64,000 bases of DNA from assembly GCF_039939195.1 (NCBI RefSeq), contig NZ_JBDUUH010000014.1, forward strand, positions 62,001 to 126,000, read 5' to 3'. Numbering within the stretch: position 1 is the stretch's first letter; each line of letters opens with the position of its first letter. Positions 43,542 through 51,840 of the stretch are shown in pieces. Source of the stretch: Foliimonas ilicis (GTDB lineage Bacteria; Pseudomonadota; Alphaproteobacteria; Rhizobiales; Rhizobiaceae). The notes beneath the pieces are model-generated. The model saw nothing but the letters and a program-made list of their open reading frames with translations. It had not been told where the DNA came from and made no database searches. Both the position numbers and the translations under genes were made by a program.

Positions 43542-44153
43542 ATGAACACGATTCGATCCATTTGCGTTTATTGCGGTTCCTCGCCGGGCCGCGACAAGAT
43601 TTACCTCGAATCCGGCCACATGCTGGGCCGTGAAATCGCTAAAGCGGGTTTGCGTCTCGTTTATGGCGGCGGCACCAAGGGCATAATGGGCGCCGTTGCC
43701 GAAGGCACGATGCGCGCAGGCGGCAAGGTGACGGGTATCATTCCGCGTTTCCTGATGAGCAAGGAAGCGACCGAAAGCGCGCTCGGGCGGCTGGACGATC
43801 TGATCGTCACCGAAAACATGCATGAGCGCAAACACATGATGTTCGAGAAATCGGACGCATTCGTGGCGCTTCCCGGCGGTATCGGCACGGTCGAAGAGAT
43901 CGTGGAAATCATGACCTGGGCGCAGCTTGGCAATCACCGCAAACCGATCGTATTCGCCAATATTAACGGGTTCTGGAACCCGATGTTGGATCTGCTCGAT
44001 CACATGCGCACGGAAGGCTTCGTGCACACATCACATCTCGTTCAGCCATTGGTCATCGACCGGGCGGAGGAAGTGGTCGCGGCGATCCTCACCGCCTCCG
44101 CACAGGACGATATACCCAGCGAAGGTGTGCAGTCGGTCATCGACAAGCTTTAA
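43542..44153 (+). CDS. LOG family protein (cytokinin riboside 5'-monophosphate phosphoribohydrolase-like)
   Basis: The 203-aa TIGR00730 protein carries the LOG signature PGGIGTVEE (residues 111-119) and the upstream MHERK motif (93-97), with YGGGTKGIMG (41-50). Family members hydrolyse nucleoside 5'-monophosphates to free base and ribose phosphate. In bacteria the physiological substrate is often unclear. The ATG at 43542 is preferred to a TTG at 43506. It converges with rarD with a 4-base gap. Confidence 0.9.
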   Translation: MNTIRSICVYCGSSPGRDKIYLESGHMLGREIAKAGLRLVYGGGTKGIMGAVAEGTMRAGGKVTGIIPRFLMSKEATESALGRLDDLIVTENMHERKHMMFEKSDAFVALPGGIGTVEEIVEIMTWAQLGNHRKPIVFANINGFWNPMLDLLDHMRTEGFVHTSHLVQPLVIDRAEEVVAAILTASAQDDIPSEGVQSVIDKL

Positions 44154-44157
44154 GCCG

Positions 44158-45087
44158 TTACTTAACGCCGGGCGTTGCAACCTGCTCGACGGGCTGGCGG
44201 CGGAAAATCATCGACCATGTATAGATGGCGAGCGCTATCCAGATCAGCACGAATGCGACGACGCGCACGCCACTGAACGGTTCTCCGAAAATGAAAACGG
44301 CGATCAGAAACACCATGGTCGGCGCGATATACTGCATGATGCCAATGGTCGAATAACGCAGCAATTTCGCACCGAATGCAAAGAGAAGCAGAGGCACGGC
44401 GGTAACAGGGCCGCAAGCCAGCAGCCATCCGATGTCCGTCGGATTCGAGAGCACGAAATGCCCCTGGCCCGTTGATTGAAGCCAGATGATGTAGCCCAGC
44501 GCCGGGACGCTGAGGATGAGCACTTCCAGAAAAAAGCCCTGGCTGGGGCCAATCGGCAGCGTCTTGCGCAGATACCCGTAGGTCGCGAATGAAAATGCCA
44601 GTGCCAGCGAAACCCAAGGGAGGCCGCCCCCTTCGACTGCCAGAATGATAACGGCCAACGCCGCCAGCGCGATCGCCGCCATCTGGAATCGATTGAGCTT
44701 CTCGCCGAGCAGAACAGCGCCCATGACGACGCTCATAAGCGGATTGATATAATATCCCAAAGCAGTCTCGACCGTGCGGTCAACCGCAATCGCCCAGACA
44801 TAGATGCCCCAGTTGATCGTTATGATCGTTGCGGTGAGCGCGGCAAGAAGCAAGGTGCGCGGCGAGCGCAATGCAGCCTTCACATCCGCGGTGCGGCCGA
44901 GCAGAAGCAGCACCACCGCCGCTATCGGCACAGACCAGACGATGCGGTGCGCAACGACTTCCGCTGCCGGTATATGCGCCACCGCCTTCATGAAGAAAGG
45001 CAGAAGCCCCCACAGAAAATAAGCTGTGAACGCGAAAATGAAGCCGCGAACAGCGGGATCCATGCGTTGCGGATTCTGATCTGTCAT
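44158..45087 (-). CDS. rarD: RarD family EamA transporter
   Basis: About 309 aa with ten transmembrane helices and the RarD landmarks FIFAFTAYFLWGLLPFFMKA (in outline), VVAHRIVWS, NWGIYVWA and ETALGYYINPL. RarD was named for chloramphenicol resistance; its physiological substrate is not settled. The ATG at 45087 follows AGGAG at a rather long distance; a start 19 codons upstream is open but unconserved. Confidence 0.9.
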   Translation of the reverse strand: MTDQNPQRMDPAVRGFIFAFTAYFLWGLLPFFMKAVAHIPAAEVVAHRIVWSVPIAAVVLLLLGRTADVKAALRSPRTLLLAALTATIITINWGIYVWAIAVDRTVETALGYYINPLMSVVMGAVLLGEKLNRFQMAAIALAALAVIILAVEGGGLPWVSLALAFSFATYGYLRKTLPIGPSQGFFLEVLILSVPALGYIIWLQSTGQGHFVLSNPTDIGWLLACGPVTAVPLLLFAFGAKLLRYSTIGIMQYIAPTMVFLIAVFIFGEPFSGVRVVAFVLIWIALAIYTWSMIFRRQPVEQVATPGVK

Positions 45088-45166
45088 GCCCGTCAAATAC
45101 TCCTGACGTGCACGACAAACCAGTTCAAACTTCTGATGCGGCAATGGATTTCTGTTATGCCAACCT

Positions 45167-46780
45167 TTACTCGGCGGCGACCAGTCCTGCCATTTCCCGG
45201 TTTTTCATCAGCTTGTAGACGATCGAGTCCATCAGCGCCTGAAACGACGCATCGATGATGTTGTCGGAAACGCCGACGGTCGACCAGCGCGCGCCCGTCG
45301 CATCATGCGATTCAATCAGAACGCGCGTGATCGCCTCCGTGCCGCCATTCAGGATACGCACCTTGTAGTCGGACAGTTCGAGATCGCCGATTTCGCTCTG
45401 ATATTTGCCGAGATCCTTGCGCAGCGCGATGTCGAGCGCATTGACCGGACCATGCCCTTCGGCAACCGACATTTTCTCTTCGCCATCGACAATCACTTTC
45501 ACGATTGCCTCGGACACGGTTCGCAACTGCCCGTTGGCGTCGAAACGCCGCTCGATCATGCAACGGAAGCTGGTGACGCGGAAGAATTCCGGCACAGTAT
45601 GCAGCATCTTGCGCGCCAACAGCTCAAAGCTCGCATCCGCGCCTTCATAGGCGTAGCCTTCGGCCTCGCGTTCCTTGACCACGGAAATCAGCGCATCCAG
45701 CCGCCCGTCATCTTTCGGCACGTCGATGCCGCGCCGCTTCAACTCGCTGACGAAATTCGCCTTACCGCCCTGATCCGACACCATGACCCTGCGCCTGTTG
45801 CCGACAGTTTCGGGCGGCACATGCTCATAGGTCTGCGGCTCCTTGGCGATTGCCGAAGCGTGAATGCCAGCCTTCGTCGCGAAGGCTGACGCACCGACAT
45901 AGGGTGCCTGCGCTTCCGGCGCGCGGTTCAGCAATTCGTCGAAGGCGCGAGAGAGCCGCGAAATGCCCGACAGCGCTTCTGCCGAGATTCCGGTCTCGAA
46001 ACGTTCCGCGAAGGCGGGTTTCAGCGCCAGCGTCGGGATGATCGATATGAGGTTTGCGTTGCCGCAGCGCTCGCCGATGCCGTTCAGCGTTCCCTGAATC
46101 TGGCGCACGCCCGCATCGACGGCGGCAAGCGAATTCGCCACCGCTTGTCCCGTGTCGTCATGCGCGTGAATGCCGAGATTCTCTCCCGGAATACCCGCCG
46201 CAATCACCCTCTCAACGATCGCGCGCACTTCCGATGGCTGCGTGCCGCCATTGGTGTCACAAAGCACCACCCAGCGCGCGCCCGATTCATAGGCCGCTTT
46301 CGCACAAGCCGTCGCATAGTCCGGGTTCGCCTTGAACCCGTCGAAGAAATGCTCGCAATCGACCAGCGCTTCCTTGCCGCCCGCGACCGCAGCTTCGACC
46401 GAAGCGCGGATACTTTCGAGGTTTTCCTCGTTCGTGCAGCCGAGAGCTACGCGCACATGATAATCCCAGCTTTTCGCCACGAAACAGACCGCATCGGCCC
46501 TTGCCTGAACCAGTGATGCAAGGCCGGGATCGTTCGAGGCCGAAACGCCCGCGCGTTTCGTCATGCCGAAGGCGACGAATTTCGAGCGTGTCGTGCGCTT
46601 TTCGGCAAAGAACGCGGTGTCTGTCGGGTTCGCGCCAGGATAGCCGCCCTCGACATAGTCGAGGCCGAATTCGTCCAGCATGGTGGCGACGCTGATCTTG
46701 TCATCGACGGAGAAGTCGATGCCCGGCGTCTGCTGGCCATCGCGGAGCGTGGTGTCGAAGAGGTGGATGCGTTGTTTCAT
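45167..46780 (-). CDS. cimA: (R)-citramalate synthase / 2-isopropylmalate synthase-like
   Basis: The 537-aa HMGL-like TIM barrel (HLFDTTLRDGQQTPGIDFS at residues 6-24, HAHDDTGQAVANSL in the metal region) is followed by a LeuA-type regulatory dimer domain (MSVAEGHGPVNALDIALRK...). CimA condenses pyruvate and acetyl-CoA to citramalate in a threonine-independent route to isoleucine. Assignment over LeuA rests on the N-terminus and length. Copy 3 of the inverted repeat lies just upstream. Confidence 0.93.
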   Translation of the reverse strand: MKQRIHLFDTTLRDGQQTPGIDFSVDDKISVATMLDEFGLDYVEGGYPGANPTDTAFFAEKRTTRSKFVAFGMTKRAGVSASNDPGLASLVQARADAVCFVAKSWDYHVRVALGCTNEENLESIRASVEAAVAGGKEALVDCEHFFDGFKANPDYATACAKAAYESGARWVVLCDTNGGTQPSEVRAIVERVIAAGIPGENLGIHAHDDTGQAVANSLAAVDAGVRQIQGTLNGIGERCGNANLISIIPTLALKPAFAERFETGISAEALSGISRLSRAFDELLNRAPEAQAPYVGASAFATKAGIHASAIAKEPQTYEHVPPETVGNRRRVMVSDQGGKANFVSELKRRGIDVPKDDGRLDALISVVKEREAEGYAYEGADASFELLARKMLHTVPEFFRVTSFRCMIERRFDANGQLRTVSEAIVKVIVDGEEKMSVAEGHGPVNALDIALRKDLGKYQSEIGDLELSDYKVRILNGGTEAITRVLIESHDATGARWSTVGVSDNIIDASFQALMDSIVYKLMKNREMAGLVAAE

Positions 46781-46787
46781 TGCGAGG

Positions 46788-46945
46788 CACCCCCCTCTGC
46801 CCTGCCGGGCATCTCCCCCTCAAGGGGGGAGATCAGATGTGAAAACTGTTTTCGCCAATCATTATCGTCGCAGAACAGGCGCGACGAAGGACATGGCTGA
46901 TCTCCCCCCTTGAGGGGAAGATGGGCGGCAGCCCAGAGGGGGGTG
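46788..46945. repeat. Long inverted-repeat element, copy 3 (family B)
   Basis: Arms 46788-46834 and 46898-46945. Hairpin 1 reads TGCCC-TGCC-GGGCA on the left and TGGGC-GGCA-GCCCA on the right, both perfectly paired although different from family A. Hairpin 2 uses CTCAAG/CTTGAG loops instead of ACAGGT types. Located between pip and cimA. Confidence 0.88.
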
Positions 46946-46952
46946 ACTTTGC

Positions 46953-47915
46953 TCACGCCTCTTTCCCCGCAAACCGATCCGTCGCGCGGATAAGCTGATC
47001 GAGAATACCGGGCTCCGAATAAGCATGCCCCGCGCCTTCGATCAGATGGAATTCCGCATCCGGCCAAGCCTTGTGAAGCGCCCATGCAAATCGCGCCGGG
47101 CATGGCATGTCGTAGCGGCCATGGACGATGACGCCCGGAATGCCTGCGAGCTTGCCCGCGTCACGCAGAAGCTGGCCTTCTTCCAACCAGCCTGCATGCA
47201 CAAAAAAATGGTTTTCGATGCGCGCAAAGGCGATCGCGAAATCGTCCTTGCCGAATTTGTCGCTCGTCGAAGGTTCCGGCAAAAGCGTGATCGTCTCGCC
47301 TTCCCAGAGGCTCCATGCGCGCGCTGCCTCGATCTGCGCCTTGCGGTCGTCGCCGGTCAGGCGCTTGCGGTAGGCCGCCATCATATTGCCGCGCTCGGCC
47401 TCAGGAATGGGCGCCAGAAAGCGCTCCCATTTGTCGGGAAACATTTCCGAGACGCCGAACTGATAATACCAATCGAGCTCCGCCTTGGTCAGCGTGTAGA
47501 TGCCGCGCACGACGAGTTCGCTCACCCTCTCAGGGTGCGTTTCCGCATAGGCCAACGCCAGCGTCGAACCCCAGGAGCCGCCGAAGACCAGCCATTTTTC
47601 GAAGCCCGCAAGCTTGCGCAGACGCTCGATATCCTCGACCAGATGCCAGGTCGTGTTCGCTTCCAGCGATGCGTTGGGCACGGATTTTCCGCAGCCGCGC
47701 TGATCGAACAGGATTAGGTCGTAAAGCCTAGGATCGAACAGCCTGCGATGGCTGGGCGAAATCGTGCCGCCCGGCCCGCCATGCAGGAAGACTGCCGGTT
47801 TCGCACCCTTGGTGCCAACGCGTTCCCAGTAAATCTGGTGGCCGTCGCCAACATCCAGCATGCCCGTCTCGAACGGTTCGATTTCTGGATAGAGCGCGCG
47901 GAATTCTTGCATCAT
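46953..47915 (-). CDS. pip: Proline iminopeptidase
   Basis: The 320-aa alpha/beta hydrolase (S33) removes N-terminal proline from peptides. It has the oxyanion motif HGGPGG (residues 45-50), the nucleophile elbow GGSWGSTLAL (112-121, Ser114), and DQRGCGKS. The ATG at 47915 overlaps the stop of the upstream GFA gene by four bases. Three tandem ATG possibilities exist (47939, 47915, 47912). Last gene of a five-gene coupled run, with the inverted repeat immediately downstream. Confidence 0.94.
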   Translation of the reverse strand: MMQEFRALYPEIEPFETGMLDVGDGHQIYWERVGTKGAKPAVFLHGGPGGTISPSHRRLFDPRLYDLILFDQRGCGKSVPNASLEANTTWHLVEDIERLRKLAGFEKWLVFGGSWGSTLALAYAETHPERVSELVVRGIYTLTKAELDWYYQFGVSEMFPDKWERFLAPIPEAERGNMMAAYRKRLTGDDRKAQIEAARAWSLWEGETITLLPEPSTSDKFGKDDFAIAFARIENHFFVHAGWLEEGQLLRDAGKLAGIPGVIVHGRYDMPCPARFAWALHKAWPDAEFHLIEGAGHAYSEPGILDQLIRATDRFAGKEA

Positions 47916-48388
47916 AGTTTCAAACCCTGTGACGGCCATACGGGTGTTTCATGGTCGGGATGCTGGAAGGAGATGATCGCTTCCTGCTGCGTGTAATAAT
48001 CGGTGTCCTGATAGACCGGAGCGTCGAAGATCGTCTCGACCCAGGGCAGCCGCGCGGCATAGTTCACCTGCATTTGCGGCGCAAGATCGGAGCGGTCGTC
48101 GAATGCGCCGATGGCGATTTCCAGACCGCCCGGATGGCGATAGGTCAGCGGCGTGCCGCAATGCGGGCAAAAGCCACGGTCGATATTGACCGACGACTGG
48201 AAATAGCTCGGCTCCTCGCGAATCCATTCGACGCCGTCCTTCGGGGCCGTCACCAGCGCGGAAAAGAATGAGCCGAACTGTTTTTGGCACATGCGGCAAT
48301 GGCAGATAGACGGTCGCCCGAGCTCGCCCTTGATGCGAAAACGCACGGCGCCGCACTGGCAGCCGCCTGTTCTAATTGTGTCGGTCAT
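47912..48388 (-). CDS. GFA/CENP-V family zinc protein, copy 1
   Basis: The 158-aa Mss4-like fold protein has zinc ligands Cys10 and Cys12 (GGCQCGAVRF), Cys29, Cys31 and Cys34 (CHCRMC), and Cys74 and Cys77 (FCPHCGTP). The family is named after a glutathione-dependent formaldehyde-activating enzyme, but that activity is disputed and many members have unknown roles. The start is at 48388, overlapping the stop of the neighbouring paralogue (ATGA). Confidence 0.9.
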   Translation of the reverse strand: MTDTIRTGGCQCGAVRFRIKGELGRPSICHCRMCQKQFGSFFSALVTAPKDGVEWIREEPSYFQSSVNIDRGFCPHCGTPLTYRHPGGLEIAIGAFDDRSDLAPQMQVNYAARLPWVETIFDAPVYQDTDYYTQQEAIISFQHPDHETPVWPSQGLKL

Positions 48389-48876
48389 GATTTCTTCTCC
48401 GGCGGCCACTGGTCGGTGTCGTGATCGGGGTGCTGGTAGGAAACGAGATCGGCCAGAAACGGCGCCGATTCTATATCGGCCATCGTTTCCTCGCCGGGCA
48501 AATCGGGAATGTGATCCATGAAGGGCAGCTTCTCCTCAATGCCCCACTGGATGACAGGCGCCAAACCCGACGGATCGTCGAAGGCAGCAATGGCGAGCGC
48601 AATGCCGTCCGGCGCTTCATAGGTCAACGGCGTGCCGCACTCGGCGCAAAAGCCGCGTTGCGCGAAATTGGAGGATTGATAACGCTTCGGTTCGCCGCGT
48701 GTCCATTCGAGCTTCGTGCCGCGCACGGAAACCAGCGGCGCATAAAAATTGCCGAACGCCTTCTGGCACATGCGGCAATGGCAGATCGACGGTTCGCCAA
48801 GCGCCCCTTCGACGCGGAAACGCACCGCGCCGCACTGACAGCCCCCGGAATATTGCGGTTTGTTGTCGAGGCTCAT
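48385..48876 (-). CDS. GFA/CENP-V family zinc protein, copy 2 (tandem paralogue)
   Basis: The 163-aa paralogue of the next gene has the same zinc ligands (Cys13, Cys15, Cys32, Cys34, Cys37, Cys77, Cys80) and long identical stretches such as CHCRMCQKAFG versus CHCRMCQKQFG. Loops and the C-terminal end (YQHPDHDTDQWP) keep the same pattern as copy 1, so the two arose by tandem duplication. Its start overlaps the VOC gene stop (ATGA). Confidence 0.9.
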   Translation of the reverse strand: MSLDNKPQYSGGCQCGAVRFRVEGALGEPSICHCRMCQKAFGNFYAPLVSVRGTKLEWTRGEPKRYQSSNFAQRGFCAECGTPLTYEAPDGIALAIAAFDDPSGLAPVIQWGIEEKLPFMDHIPDLPGEETMADIESAPFLADLVSYQHPDHDTDQWPPEKKS

Positions 48877-49259
48877 GGCGTTGGCTCGTGACAGACGGCT
48901 TCGACATTGTTTCCGTCCGGATCGAAGACGAAAGCGGCGTAATAGTCAGGGTGGTAATGCGGACGAAGCCCCGGCGCGCCATTGTCCTTTGCACCGGCTT
49001 CGAGGGCAGCCGCATGAAACGCATCGACCTCGGCGCGAGAGCGTGCGGTAAAGGCGATGTGCTGCTTGTGCGCAACCGCCTCGCCTTCCTGCAACCAGAA
49101 TGTCGGCCGGTCACGCCCATAGCCGCCGATCTTCTTGCCGCCTGTATATTCCAGCGGCACCATCATGATCAGCGATGCACCAAGCGGCACCATCGCCTTG
49201 TCGTAAAAACTCTTGGAGGTTTCGAAATCCGAAACCGTGATGCCGAGATGATCGATCAT
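48873..49259 (-). CDS. VOC (glyoxalase/bleomycin-resistance fold) family protein
   Basis: The 128-aa protein has the vicinal-oxygen-chelate pattern: IDHLGITVSDFE at the N-terminus (His4), KQHIAF in the middle, and FVFDPDGNNVEAVCH at the end, giving a two-His, one-Glu metal site. The substrate is unknown; given the GFA neighbours an aldehyde or thiol conjugate is conceivable. It is coupled by ATGA overlaps on both sides. Confidence 0.88.
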   Translation of the reverse strand: MIDHLGITVSDFETSKSFYDKAMVPLGASLIMMVPLEYTGGKKIGGYGRDRPTFWLQEGEAVAHKQHIAFTARSRAEVDAFHAAALEAGAKDNGAPGLRPHYHPDYYAAFVFDPDGNNVEAVCHEPTP

Positions 49260-49633
49260 GCCACTTCCTCCCGAACCGCCCCCGCCACAATCACGATATG
49301 CTGACAGACATTGTCGATATCGCGAAGCACATCGTCATTCCAGAAGCGGAGAATGGTCCAGCCCAGCGCTTCCAACGCCGCGCTTCGTGACGCATCTGCT
49401 TGCGAGATAAAATCATCGGCGTGCTGAGAACCGTCGATTTCAACGATCAGTTTTTTCGTGGGGCATGCGAAATCCACGATGTATCCGCCTATCGGCAATT
49501 GCCGACGAAAGCCCAACCCCATCAGCCGATGCGCGCGAAGCTCATTCCACAGTTTGAACTCGGCATCGGTCATCGCCTTGCGCATCGTCTTCGCAAAGCC
49601 GCGATTTTTCTGGGGAACAGGCGCGTGGTTCAC
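49256..49633 (-). CDS. DUF559 domain endonuclease-like protein
   Basis: The 125-aa Vsr/PD-(D/E)xK-fold protein has the active-site pattern IVDFACPTKKLIVEIDGSQH (residues 52-71, Asp54, Glu65, Asp67) and the N-terminal LRKAMTDAE-like helix KTMRKAMTDAEFKLW. A nuclease role is expected from the fold but unproven. The start is GTG with GAGG four bases upstream; that ribosome site abuts the border of inverted repeat copy 4, which may even supply its last base. First gene of the coupled run. Confidence 0.87.
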   Translation of the reverse strand: MNHAPVPQKNRGFAKTMRKAMTDAEFKLWNELRAHRLMGLGFRRQLPIGGYIVDFACPTKKLIVEIDGSQHADDFISQADASRSAALEALGWTILRFWNDDVLRDIDNVCQHIVIVAGAVREEVA

Positions 49634-49640
49634 CGTACCT

Positions 49641-49819
49641 CACCCCCCTCTGCCCTGCCGGGCATCTCCCCCTCAAGTGGGGAGATTGGCAGTTTCGACC
49701 GGTCATCAGGATTTTCAATGGCGGCAATGAAGCCTTCACCCGTGACGTTTGGCGAAGACATGCCTGAAAGCTGATCTCCCCCCTTGAGGGGGAGATGCCC
49801 GGCAGGGCAGAGGGGGGTG
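49641..49819. repeat. Long inverted-repeat element, copy 4 (family B)
   Basis: Arms 49641-49688 and 49771-49819 around an 82-bp centre, the longest of the five. Hairpin 1 is TGCCC/GGGCA in both arms. It lies between cysS and the DUF559 gene, both on the minus strand. Confidence 0.88.
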
Positions 49820-49829
49820 CCCCGCTCCC

Positions 49830-51326
49830 TCACCGCTTCACTTCCCAAGTCGTGATGCGTTCGCCGGTCTCCGGGTCCTTGCCGTCCTTCAACTGAATGC
49901 CCTGCTCCAGAAGCTCGTCGCGGATGCGGTCTGCTTCGGCCCAGTTTTTGGCGGCTATGAAGGATAGGCGTTCATCTACGGCTGCGCGGTGAACCTCGTC
50001 CAAATTTGAATTTGACGTTACTTCAATACCGACAAGATGAAGGGTTCGCACAGCAGACGCTATGGAATGCGCGATTTTACCCTTTGTCTCAAATCCCGAA
50101 AACTCTTCGCCAAATCCAACAGCATTGATTTTCGAGGCGTCGTCCTCTTCGGCCCATTGTCCAACATTCATCATGCTATGGATAACTTCAAAGAATTTCG
50201 AGAGGTCGAGATCGTTTTTAAGTGCGTCAATTGCGGCCTGTGGAACTTCCCCTTCGACGCCGTCAGTCTGATCCAGTCTGCGACGCCACCGATTTAGCCA
50301 ACTTTCGGCCTCTGCAAGTTTCCGCACACTAAAATCAATCGGCTCGCGATAATGCGTCATCAACATCGCAAGGCGCAGCACTTCGCCTGGCCATTTGCGG
50401 CCGCCGAACTTATCCGTTTCGAGCAGATCATTGATCGTGACGAAGTTTCCCTCGCTTTTCGACATCTTACGGCCTTCGACCTGCACGAAACCATTATGCA
50501 GCCAGTAGTTCGCCATGACATCCGTACCGTGGGCGCAGCGGGATTGGGCGATTTCGTTTTCGTGGTGGGGGAAGATCAGGTCCAACCCGCCGCCGTGAAT
50601 GTCGAATATCTCGCCGAGATAGGCCGCGCTCATGGCCGAGCATTCGATGTGCCAGCCGGGGCGGCCTCTGCCCCATGGGCTTCCCCAGCCCGGCTCTTCG
50701 GCGGACGAAAGCTTCCAGAGAACGAAATCACCGGGGTTTTTCTTGTGGCGATCGACCGCCACACGCGCGCCAGCCTGCTGCTCGTCCAGCGGGCGCTTGG
50801 AAAGCTGGCCGTAATCCTTCATCGAGGCGGTGTCGAACAGAACTTCGCCTTCCGCTTCATAGGCATGGCCGCGTTCGATGAGACGTTGAATCAACGTGAT
50901 CATGTCGGCCTTGCCATCAGCGCGCGGCTGCACGAATTCGGTCGCGCGCGGCTCGAATGTCGGCTCAAGGCAGCCGAGCGCCTTTACGTCGGCGTGGAAC
51001 TGGTCAGCCGTTTTCTGCGTGACCTTGCCAATCGCTTCGTTCAGCGGCAGATCGGGAAAGTCGCGCAGTGCGCGCGCATTGATCTTGTCGTCGACGTCGG
51101 TGATGTTGCGCACATAAGTCACGCTCTCCGCGCCGTAGAGATGGCGCAGAAGGCGATACAGCACGTCGAACACGATAACGGGGCGCGCATTGCCGATATG
51201 GGCGAAGTCGTAGACCGTCGGGCCGCAGACATACATGCGTACATTATTGGCGTCGATCGGCGCGAAGTCTTCCTTCGTGCGCGTCAGCGTGTTGTAGAGC
51301 TTCAGTCCCTTGAAACCTTCAGACAT
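49830..51326 (-). CDS. cysS: Cysteinyl-tRNA synthetase
   Basis: A 498-aa class I synthetase charging tRNA-Cys. It has the zinc ligand Cys34 (MYVCGPTVYD), HIGN (residues 43-46), the second zinc region GWHIECSAM and the KMSKS loop (RKMSKSEGN). A stretch in the C-terminal half (about 50000-50350) has visibly lower GC than the rest. The ATG is preceded by GGGG within a strong hairpin (51333-51353). Inverted repeat copy 4 follows the stop. Confidence 0.96.
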   Translation of the reverse strand: MSEGFKGLKLYNTLTRTKEDFAPIDANNVRMYVCGPTVYDFAHIGNARPVIVFDVLYRLLRHLYGAESVTYVRNITDVDDKINARALRDFPDLPLNEAIGKVTQKTADQFHADVKALGCLEPTFEPRATEFVQPRADGKADMITLIQRLIERGHAYEAEGEVLFDTASMKDYGQLSKRPLDEQQAGARVAVDRHKKNPGDFVLWKLSSAEEPGWGSPWGRGRPGWHIECSAMSAAYLGEIFDIHGGGLDLIFPHHENEIAQSRCAHGTDVMANYWLHNGFVQVEGRKMSKSEGNFVTINDLLETDKFGGRKWPGEVLRLAMLMTHYREPIDFSVRKLAEAESWLNRWRRRLDQTDGVEGEVPQAAIDALKNDLDLSKFFEVIHSMMNVGQWAEEDDASKINAVGFGEEFSGFETKGKIAHSIASAVRTLHLVGIEVTSNSNLDEVHRAAVDERLSFIAAKNWAEADRIRDELLEQGIQLKDGKDPETGERITTWEVKR

Positions 51327-51675
51327 AACTTTCCCCTGGCCTGCTGGCCGGGGCGTTTGTCCTGTCTGTCAAGAAAAGGCGAAAACGTCCGGTCCAGCGC
51401 AAGCGCTAGCCAATAATGCAGATACCACAAATGGTGGACGGCGTTTTCATGTGCGCTTTATCGCGCTTCCCGCCTGTTGCCGTCAAGACGCAACTTCATA
51501 CGAAATGCCCTGCACATATGACCAGTGTGTACCCTTGGGGTCACAGGTAAGATTTTATTAAACATGTAGGAACATGGATTGGGAGAAGTCTCTGAAATTC
51601 CAAGCATTCGACACGTTTTGGACGGAATCGGGCATCACTTCCTAAACTTATCGAAACGAACGAAAGGATAAGACA
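51327..51675. other. Intergenic region between cysS and a divergent small ORF
   Basis: About 350 bases. The cysS-proximal end has the RBS-covering hairpin; the far end has GAAAGGATAAGACA, the ribosome site of the small gene at 51676. TTGACA occurs on the minus strand at 51366-51371 without an obvious -10. The rest is unremarkable. Confidence 0.55.
51333..51353 (-). promoter_or_regulatory. Hairpin sequestering the cysS ribosome binding site
   Basis: In the cysS mRNA sense the sequence reads CCCCGGCC-AGCA-GGCCaGGGG followed by AAAGTT and the ATG. The final GGGG is the only Shine-Dalgarno candidate and is fully paired in an eight-base GC stem with one bulged A. Confidence 0.55.
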
Positions 51676-51840
51676 ATGACCCCCGCAAAGAGCGAAGCAG
51701 AACGCACACGCGCTCAATATGCCGCTCTTACAAAGCACTATGGCGCAATCGGCCCGGCTGCAATTCTGGCCGCCGTTCTTTGTGCCACGCGCAAAACGAC
51801 TTTGAAGCCTGCCACTCTACCCGCTCGCAAGGCGGCTTAA
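51676..51840 (+). CDS. Small hypothetical protein (54 aa) with one hydrophobic helix
   Basis: ATG at 51676 to TAA at 51840 encodes a basic 54-residue protein: MTPAKSEAERTRAQYAALTK, a hydrophobic stretch GPAAILAAVLCA, and a Lys/Arg-rich end. It is preceded by AAAGGATAAGACA, a good ribosome site. Its last 24 bases overlap the convergent argO-like gene. I do not recognise it; it could be a small membrane protein. Confidence 0.5.
   Translation: MTPAKSEAERTRAQYAALTKHYGAIGPAAILAAVLCATRKTTLKPATLPARKAA

Noticed and set aside
50000..50350. Lower-GC stretch within cysS as an inserted element
   Set aside because: The reading frame is continuous and matches the expected cysS domain order, so it is more likely local sequence variation or gene conversion than an insertion.
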